Source of the DNA: Fragum whitleyi
Lineage: Eukaryota; Mollusca; Bivalvia; Cardiida; Cardiidae
DNA: 64,000 bases
Assembly (NCBI GenBank): GCA_948146395.1
Contig: OX411559.1
Coordinates: 29,666,708-29,730,707 of the forward strand
Direction of reading: 5' to 3'
Shown piece by piece: positions 56,336 through 64,000 of the stretch. The notes under the pieces were generated by a model. It made no database searches, was not told the DNA's origin, and saw only the letters and a list, made by a program, of their open reading frames with translations. Both the position numbers and the translations under genes were made by a program. Numbering within the stretch: the first letter of the stretch is position 1; each line of letters starts with the position of its first letter.

Positions 56336-57009
56336 ACAAATCAGTTGATCAACTAACACCTACATACCATTCATACAGATTTTTGGAGTTAATTTCTAAT
56401 GTGCTTTCTGATATTGAAATAATTTCTGAAGTTTGATATCTAACCTTACACAGGGGAAAATACTAGCAGGGCTCCAGTCGCCCATGGTCCCTAGATTTTG
56501 ACCTCTAACCCTATTGTAAAATGTTGAATTATGTTAGTCTGGGCCCCTAAGTTAAATTCAACATTTTTTCTGCTTACACACCGGTCTATAAAATTTAAAC
56601 TATGAGATGAGTCAAAATGTTATCTTATAGATAATTCAGGACACTTATAGCTCATTCATGTTTGTGTATTTCATTATCTTCAATTAGTACAAGCTAGCAT
56701 ACATGTACATACATAAATAGTACTTTCTTCATTCTTCTAAATAGACAACTCACATCATAAACCCTTTTCCATACTAAACTGACTTTGCAAAGACTACAAA
56801 ACTTACAAAGAAACATTGCAAATAGAGAAGAAATTGCTTGACTCTATGGTGACTTGCAATTTCTTCCTTTTCATTTAAGTTTAAAACCCAGCAAAGGTCC
56901 CAGGCCTAGGATTTTTATTTGTACATGTGTCTTTAACAATGACAATTTTTTTGTATGCATTTAAGAGTCGAAGAGAGTACTTGTTGTTTTCATGGAGGCA
57001 TGAAACCAA
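56336..57009. other. Intergenic or intronic; one hairpin
   Basis: 56828-56873 has GAAGAAATTGCTTG..CAAGTC-type text with GCAATTTCTTC, an eroded relative of the TTAA-MITE core. Otherwise nothing. Confidence 0.4.
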
Positions 57010-58717
57010 CAAGAGGACCATGATGGTCCTAGATCGCTCACCTGACTCTCTTTGATCACTTGCACATCACATCAAGTAAAAAGGCAGATGTCATAAAGAA
57101 GATAATTTCTACATAAAACCAAGTTTCACTAAGTTTGGTCCATTTTTGTGACCATTAGAGTTATTTCAAGTAAATTATCTTTAAGACTCCTTTTCCTGTG
57201 ATATGGCATGAATCCTTCCCATTTTAAACAGAGTTAATTCTTGTGACCTGGCAAACATTTTGACCAAGTTTCATGAACATTGGACCATATTTGTGGTGTC
57301 TAGAGCTCTTAAAAGAAAATTGTCATTAAGGCCCCTTTTCCCGTGATATGGCACGGATCCTTCCCATTTTCAAAAGAGTTCATCCTCATGACCTGGCAAA
57401 CATTTTGACCAAGTTTCATGAACATTGGACCATATTTGTGGTGTCTAGAGCTCTTAAAAGAAAATTGTCATTAAGGCCCCTTTTCCCATGATATGACATG
57501 GATCTTTCCAATTTTAAATAGGCTTCATCCTAGTGACCTAGCCATTATTCTGATCATGTTTCATGAAAATTGAATTGTATTTGTGGCTTCTAGAGCGTAA
57601 ACAAGAAAATTATCATTAAGGCCCCTTTTCCCATGATATGGCACAGATCCTTCCCATTTTCAATAGGGTTAATCCTTGTGACCTGGCCAACATTCTGACC
57701 AAGTTTCATGAAGATTGGGCCATATTTGTGGCCTCTAGTGTGAACAAGAAAATTGTCATTAAGGCCCCTTTTCCCGTGATATGGCACAGATCCTTCCCAT
57801 GTTCAATAGGGATCATCCTTGTGGCTTGGCCAACCTTCTAACCAAATTTCATAAAGATTGGGCCATATTTGTGGCCTCTAGAGTGTAAACAAGAAAATTG
57901 TCATTTAAGGCCCCTTTTCCCGTGATATGGCATGGATCCTTCCCATTTTCAATAGGGTTAATCCTTTTGACCTAACAAACATTCTGACCAAGTTTCATGA
58001 AGATTGGGCCATTTTTGTGGCCTCTAGAGTGTAAACAAGAATATTGTCATTAAGGCCCCTTTTCCCGTGATATGGCACGGATCCTTCCAGTTTTCAATAG
58101 GGTTCATCCTTGTGACCTGGCCAACATTCTGACCCAGTTTCATGAAGATTGGGCCATATTTGTGGCCTCTAGAGTGTGAACATGAAAATTGTCATTATGG
58201 CCCCTTTTCCCGTGATATGGCATGGATCCTTCCCATTTTCAATAGGGTTAATCCTTGTGACCTGGCCAACATTCTGACCAAGTTTCATGAAGATTGGGCA
58301 ATATTTGTAGCCTCTAGAGTGTAAACAAAAAAATTGTCATTAAGGCCCCTTTTCCCGTGATATGGCACAGATCCTTCCCATTTTCGATAAGGATCATCCT
58401 TGTGACCTGGCCAACATTCTGACCAAATTTCATGAAGATTGGGCCATATTTGTGACCTCTAGAGTGTAAACAAGAAAATTGTCATTATGGCCCCTTTTCC
58501 CATGATATGGCACGGATCCTTCCCATTTTCAATAGGGTTCATCCTTGTGACCTGGGCAACATTCTGACCAAGTTTCATGAAGATTGGGCCATATTTGTGG
58601 CCTCTAGAGTGTAAACACTAAGATTGTTGACGCTGGACGACGGACGACAGACGACGCACGACGGACATTCAATGATCACAAAAGCTCACCTTGAGCACGA
58701 TGTGCTCAGGTGAGCTA
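57010..58717 (-). mobile_element. Helitron-like modular element, copy J (AGCTCACCTGAGC subfamily)
   Basis: Left edge CAAGAGGACCATGATGGTCC (3' end and hairpin, minus), then GATCGCTCACCTG. About ten modules of 143-146 bp ('aaggccccttttcccgtgatatggca', 'tcctt.tgacctggccaacattctgacc', 'tttcatgaagattgggccatatttgtgg') follow. Right edge: CGACGGACGACAGACGACGC and perfect hairpin AGCTCACCTTGAGCACGA / TGTGCTCAGGTGAGCT. Open frames inside are module read-through. Confidence 0.8.
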
Positions 58718-59912
58718 AAAACCCAACAACACTGTATGAATACACAAAAGCCATACAATATCAAAGTTTAAAACTTATCACACAAAGTGGATTCATACAA
58801 AAGTGTGATTAGACTCTAAGTTTCATACTTCCATGAAAAAAAATGTATCTTAATATCTTAATATTCAATATCATCAAGTTTAAAGGTCAAGATTATGAGA
58901 CATAATCTTTTTGGACAGCCATATATCAAAGCTTCAAAATTGCTACATAGTCAAATTTCTTTTTATTGCAATATGTAATCAATTGTTCAACCAATCAAAC
59001 TATATGAATATTGATGAGCAAAATTTGGAAGAAAATCATTTACCATGAAAAGGGTCACTGGCCTCAGTCATTTTGCGACATGTCAGTGAACAAAGTAACC
59101 ATCAGAGCAGATCATTGTCAGATTGGTGATTCTACCTTATTATAAAGATGTTAGTTTATTTCTATTCTAATATGAGATTATCTTAGTGTTTAGTTCCAGT
59201 TGGGACATTTATATAATGTTTTAAAGAAATTACACATCTTATTAGCTCTTTGTTACAAATGCCAACATAAAGGGCCACATTTATCTATTCTTCAAAGTAA
59301 ACTTGATCTTGCAAAGAATGTTTCCCTATTTAACACTCTGCTGCAAACAAAATGAATCCATTCTAAAAAAGTAATAATTTGATAAATATTTGATTTAAGT
59401 TGGATCACAGGATTGTTTAATTAATTAATAGATTAACCAGTGTGGTAGAATGTCCTGGATTGATTGAAAGTTGTGAAACTAATAGAAGCAAAGAAGTTTT
59501 ACCACTGGTCAGGTTATGAAATAAGCTGATTATGATCACACCCAATCAAGACTTCATATTTGGTAGCTTGATATTAGGTAGCTGGTGTTTTGATGTAAAC
59601 AATTTATTCTAGATGGTTCCATTTAATTTCGCACATTCTGCTTAAGTGTAAAATGGTTTTATTTCTTAATGAAACCAATTTTCAGTACACAGCTAATTTG
59701 TAAGCTTCCCCAAAAAGTAATCCCTATTTCACTATGCAAAAACAGTGTTTCTTCTTAGCAGGGCGATTTGTGGATTGCCACACTTTTTGCAAAGATACCC
59801 TATATTTTCTAGATTTGTGGGGGGCTTTTTACTATGAACAAAGAGTATGGATAGTTATTTCTCAATTGCTTCAAATTTGTGCTGAAATCCCCAAAAGTTA
59901 TGAAATCATAGA
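58718..59912. other. Stretch between copies J and K, nothing recognised
   Basis: AT-rich. Several short frames without motifs. Confidence 0.45.
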
Positions 59913-61057
59913 CAAGAGGACCATGATGGTCCTAGATCGCTCACCCGAGTCTCTTTGATCACTAGGACATCACATCAAGTTAAAAGGCAGATGTCTTAAA
60001 GAAGATAATTTCTACATAAAACCAAGTTTCACAAAGTTTGGGTCATATTTTGTGGCCATTAGAATTATTTCAAGTAAATTAGGTATCATTAAGACTCCTT
60101 TTCCTGTGATAAAGCATGAATCCTTCCCATTTTCAACAAGGTTCATTCTTTTGACCTGGAAAATATTTTGACCAAGTTTCACGAAGATTGGACCATATTT
60201 GTGGCGTCTGGAGCTCTACAAGAAAAATTGTCATTTAGGCCCCTTTTCCCATGATATGGCATGGATCCTTCCCATGTTCAAAAAAGTTCATCCTCATGAC
60301 CTAACAATTATTCTGACCAAGTTTCATTATGATTGGACCATATTTGTGGCTTCTAGAGTGTAAACAAGAAAGTTGTCATTAAGGCCCCTTTTCCTGTGAT
60401 ATGGCACAGATCCTTCCAATTTACAATAGGCTTCATCCTTTTGACCTGGCCAACATTCTGACCAAGTTTCATGATAATTTGACCATATTTGTGGCTTCTA
60501 GAGTGTAAACGAAAAATTGTCATTAAGACCCCTTTTCCTGTGATATGGGACGGATCCTTTCCAATTTCAATAGGGTTCATCCTTGTGACCTAACAAACAT
60601 TCTGACCAAGTTTCATGAAGATTAGATCATATTTGTGGCCAATAGAGTGTAAACAAGAAAATTGTCAATAAGGCCCCTTTTCCGTGATATGGCACAGATC
60701 CTTCCCATTTTCAATAGGGTTCATCCTTGTGTCCTGATCAACATTCTGACCAAGTTTCATGAAGATTGGGCCATATTTGTGGCCTCTAGAGTGTAAACAA
60801 AAAATTGTCAATAAGGCCCCTTTTCCTGTGATATGGCATGGATCCTTCCCATTTTCAATAGGGTTCATACTTGTGACCTGACCAACATTCTGACAAAGTT
60901 TCATTAAGATGAGATCATATTTGCGGCCTCTAGAGTGTAAAAACTTAAATTGTTGACGCATGACGACGCACATTGCACGACAAACGAAGCACACTGCACG
61001 ACGGACATTCAATGATCACAAAAGCTCACCTTGAGCACGATGTGCTCAGGTGAGCTA
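59913..61057 (-). mobile_element. Helitron-like modular element, copy K (AGCTCACCTGAGC subfamily)
   Basis: Same edges and modules as copy J, same orientation, seven modules. The 5' hairpin region (61000-61057) is identical to that of copy J over at least 40 bp, whereas modules differ more. Confidence 0.8.
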
Positions 61058-61432
61058 AAAAACACTGCATAGATCTTAACATTTATTCTTCATGATATTA
61101 AATCATAAGTTATGAAGAGAGTTGTTTGGTTTCATGGAGGCACCAACCCCTCATAAGCCATGGAGATTGAATACGCACAATTATCACTTATTGATAATAC
61201 GCGATATATGATAAATAAGTTTTTTTTTTCGTTTCATTCCATTGTGCATTAAGTTTGATAGATCTTCGAAGCATTTTCTTTAGGATTTGCAGGAAAGACA
61301 TTGTTTGATATGGGTAACTCCATTCTGCATTCACTCCGAAAAAAGTTTGCGGATTTTAAAAACAGCAGAGTGTCACTTAACAATGAGACAATTTACACCA
61401 AATTTTAAAATTAAAGCACACTAATTACTCAC

Positions 61433-61500
61433 CATTTTGGATTAAACAGCTTCCAAACTTCCACATTCAAAGTTTAAAAAGTTTCAACCATTCTTTCCAG
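61433..61500 (-). promoter_or_regulatory. RAB32: Candidate Rab32 first exon a (ATG at the donor) and upstream region
   Basis: Minus strand reads CCAAAATG|GTGAGTAATT: an ATG in good context followed at once by a strong donor. Spliced in phase 0 to the 43300 acceptor, the protein would begin M-SGGGEKKEHLYKIL, the usual short N-terminus of Rab32/38. The intron would be about 18 kb. The 5' limit of the exon is not visible. Confidence 0.4.
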
Positions 61501-62827
61501 TCATATGACACCGACAAAAATAAACATACCGTAAACTGTAATTGGATTTTACGACAATACTCGTCCCAGATTTTAACCTTACATTGGATATAATCAAAGT
61601 AGCCAAGCAACGCATGAAACTCATAACCATTTTCGAGAAAGTATTGTTGGAAAGAATGAATCCAATTTTGACATCTGAAATATTTTACACATTTTTATTC
61701 TGAAATTATGTGTCCAGTTTCCATATAAATTCGGTTGAAATTAAGGAAGTTCGCTCGGCCTTTTCCTACTATAAAACTTTTCATAAAATCTGATTTTTTG
61801 GAAAGATCTAAATTTGTTATTTCGATTTTTGAAAAAAGAAAGAAAAAAAATATCGGATAACCGTGCCAATTTTTTCACAGAGACGTTTGAAAAAAGGTAC
61901 CAAAACATTTAGTGCCCTTTTAAAAGTTCTTGACTTTGAGTTTCTTTGAAAAAAAACAAAAAAAAAAAAAAAAAACTACATCCTTGGTTATAAGTTATTA
62001 TTTTTGGTCAAATCAGGGACTCTATATACGTGTAATGTAGCTCCGGACGGAAACTCAAAGTCTAAGGTATCTTTCATTCCTACAAAAAATCTGTATTTAA
62101 GAAGGAAATAAGAGGGAAGAACCCACAATCCAGTAACCAGTTACCCAAAATAAACTTACAACACAATTAAGTAATGATGCAAATGAAACCAGAAAGCACT
62201 CCTCTGTGAGAAATATCGGACAGGATGAAAATGTGATGGCTTCTGAGAACACGAAAAGAAAATAAGCCATGTTTCAATTTACAGCTTGACAGAACTTCAC
62301 TTTCACCTTGAAGATTCCATTTCTGACATAAAACGTATACCAGACTTATACATGTGTGAGACATGCGGGTTAAATGAGGCATTTGTACAATTTGATTAAC
62401 TCCTTAAAGATCTGATGAACCAGTACGTCTAATTTATGATACAACTTTTGAACTCGGAGATTTTTATGTATCTACGTTATCTTATCAGTACTCACTTTTT
62501 AAAGATTTTCCTATTATACAAATTGCTCATCAAATTCACGCAAGGAAATTCCAAAATAATCATGACGAACCGTCTAACTATAATTAAAGAAAGGTACCGT
62601 GATTGTCAAAAGTTTGCACACCAATTATAACAGATAGAGAACAAAGAATAATCAATGCGATTGGAGTCACTCTTTCAAATTTAAGAAAACTGCTTTGTTG
62701 GAACCACATTTTGCGAGATGTTAAAGAATGACTAAGAAAAAAATCGAAACTTCGGAAAACAGTCAATTTTATGCTGAACAGATTCGTTCTTTACTAAAAA
62801 TTAATGATCAGAGGTAATACTTTGATA
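61501..62827. other. AT-rich stretch, nothing recognised
   Basis: Poly-A run at 61956-61976. Short frames without motifs. Confidence 0.4.
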
Positions 62828-63369
62828 TGTTACGAGTAAATGTAACAAGAATAAAGAAGCCAGCAACAAACTTTACAATTAACAATATTTATTGACAATA
62901 ATACCAGAATTATTGACAATATGAAATTAACACAAAAACAATTTACAATAGCTTGAATGTTTAATCCTAAAGTTTTAATTTTAGACCCAATTTAATTAAG
63001 TTCCTGGTCCACAAATAATAAGTCCAATAATATCTGAATTTGAAATTAAACACGCTTTCAAACACGCTTTTAAGATAACAGGAAATCCCCTTTTAGTTTA
63101 ACACAGTACTACTAAATGAAACCATTAGTCTAAATCAAGTGAACCAAGAATGCTGTAGGAATCCCTTTATATAATACTATAGAACAATCTGGAATAGCAT
63201 AGAACATAAGAATACTCTAGAGTCTGAATCACCTTCCAAAAGGCCTTTCTAGAAAGATCTAAAATCTTCTACATACATTTACCTATTAGTATCAAGAGAT
63301 AGGAAAATTCCCAGTCTAAAAATAGACACGGTAAATACCATTAGGTTTATTCATAGTTTATATATAACA
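62828..63369 (-). mobile_element. 3' LTR of a Ty3/gypsy-type retrotransposon (542 bp)
   Basis: On the minus strand it begins TGTTATATATAAACTATG directly after the purine tract and ends TTACTCGTAACA, giving terminal TGTTA/TAACA inverted repeats. It contains TATATAAAGG (about 63167-63176) and an AATAAATATTG polyadenylation-type signal (about 62884-62894). The matching 5' LTR would lie outside the window. Confidence 0.7.
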
Positions 63370-63385
63370 CTTTCCCCCTTGAAAG
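63370..63385 (-). other. Polypurine tract
   Basis: Minus strand TTCAAGGGGGAAAG immediately before the LTR TGTTA, as expected for plus-strand priming of an LTR retrotransposon. Confidence 0.7.
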
Positions 63386-63643
63386 AAAAAAGAAAGGTTT
63401 ATGAAATAAATCTTTCTTTTTGCATTATCATTAGCATATACAATGATAATATTCTTTACACAATTGATAATATCATGATTCGTTGAAACATTTCAGCACA
63501 TCTAGCATGAAAATACAAACAATTTTCATCAAAAGAATTGAAAAAGAGTTATATATGCAAACATACATACATATATACAAAAAATATAGTAAAATGTAAC
63601 TGTTAATTTCAATGTTTTATTAAAGATAAGACAATTCAAAATT

Positions 63644-64000
63644 TTAGACTCTTGACAGAGCATCTGGTATAACGTTGTCTTTTCCTTTAATGTGTCTTAT
63701 ATCAAGATCAAATTCTTGAAGTGACAAACTCCACCTCAATAATCTTTGGTTCTTACTCTTAAGTTTGTGAAGAAAACTTAAGGGATTGTGGTCACTGAAT
63801 ACAACTATAGGAGAAGTTGCAGATGTTAAATAAACTTCAAAATGTTGGATTGCCAAAATCAGAGCAAGACATTCCTTTTCAATGGTGGAGTAGTTTTTCT
63901 GACGTTTGTTTAATTTTTTAGAATAATAACAAACTGGATGAATTATACCATCATCGTCTTCTTGCAAAAGAACAGCACCAATACCAACATCACTTGCATC
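63644..64000 (-). CDS. Ty3/gypsy RNase H (C-terminal end of pol), 5' partial
   Basis: Reading minus from the window edge: DASDVGIGAVLLQEDDDG, then YYSKKLNKRQKNYSTIEKE, LALILAIQHFEVYL, VVFSDHNPLSFLHK, LLRWSLSLQEFDLDI and RHIKGKDNVIPDALSR-V stop. This is the gypsy RNase H fold with catalytic D (DASD), E (IEKE) and D (FSDH). The frame stops two residues after the DALSR motif, where most Ty3/gypsy polyproteins run on into integrase. The stop to the polypurine tract is only about 260 bp, so no integrase is downstream. Confidence 0.9.
   Translation of the reverse strand, partial: DASDVGIGAVLLQEDDDGIIHPVCYYSKKLNKRQKNYSTIEKECLALILAIQHFEVYLTSATSPIVVFSDHNPLSFLHKLKSKNQRLLRWSLSLQEFDLDIRHIKGKDNVIPDALSRV

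Noticed and set aside
57590..58324. Several 60-70 residue open frames with repeated LxPIFNRVNPCDLANILTKFHEDW-like text
   Set aside because: They are the same tandem module of a Helitron-like element read repeatedly, on both strands. No start context and no independent conservation.
60665..61012. 115-residue minus frame starting with a Cys-rich segment
   Set aside because: Covers modules of element K and its CGTCCG-like zone; no gene features.

Overview
The window looks like nuclear DNA from a bivalve mollusc. The genome is AT-rich and the genes are intron-rich with canonical GT-AG sites. A C1q-domain gene of the type expanded in bivalves is present, and intergenic and intronic DNA is packed with hairpin MITEs, tRNA-derived SINEs and modular Helitron-like repeats ('AGCTCACCTGAGC' and 'AGCTCCACTGG' families) of a kind common in bivalve assemblies. 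The species assignment is inference. No prokaryotic features, CRISPR array or rRNA were seen.

Protein-coding content, left to right: (1) the last three exons of UQCC1, a mitochondrial complex III assembly factor (+, 1034-3271; the 5' part lies outside the window or was not found). (2) A two-exon secreted C1q-domain gene with signal peptide and coiled coil (+, 12269-16152). (3) A 5'-truncated, decayed LINE (+, 18898-21371). (4) A six-exon minus-strand gene (30516 to 24146) that reconstructs to 231 residues by consistent splice phases. I do not recognise it. It is built from serial phase-1 exons carrying short amphipathic helices, one of which fits the PKA-RII (AKAP) anchoring-helix pattern, and an X-box-like site lies about 110 bp upstream of its ATG. 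(5) A Rab32/38-type GTPase on the minus strand (coding exons 43300 to 38590), with three candidate alternative first exons at 44434, 47727 and 61435, all splice-compatible. (6) The 3' end of a Ty3/gypsy-type LTR retrotransposon at the right edge (minus: RNase H, polypurine tract, 3' LTR), with no integrase between RNase H and the LTR.

The rest is repeat-dominated. At least twelve copies or fragments of a modular repeat superfamily share one architecture: a 5' hairpin beginning TTAGCTC, a CGTCCG-rich stretch, tandem modules of roughly 130-165 bp, an inverted copy of the 5' end, then a 3' hairpin followed by TCTAG or TCTTG and TT. This matches non-autonomous Helentron/HINE-type rolling-circle elements. 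Other families are a 230-bp TTAA-flanked MITE (four copies, one at the junction of a ~590-bp tandem duplication), a 165-bp palindromic 'GTAGTGGACCC' MITE (four copies), a Tc1-like 'TACAGTAAAAC' MITE (two copies), short hairpins with GATCAG..TGCACA and ACCCCGCTTTGCA cores, a 968-bp long-TIR element inside the C1q intron, and 21-bp and 40-bp minisatellites.

Coordinates of exons come from reading splice sites and frames by eye. No transcript or database evidence was available.
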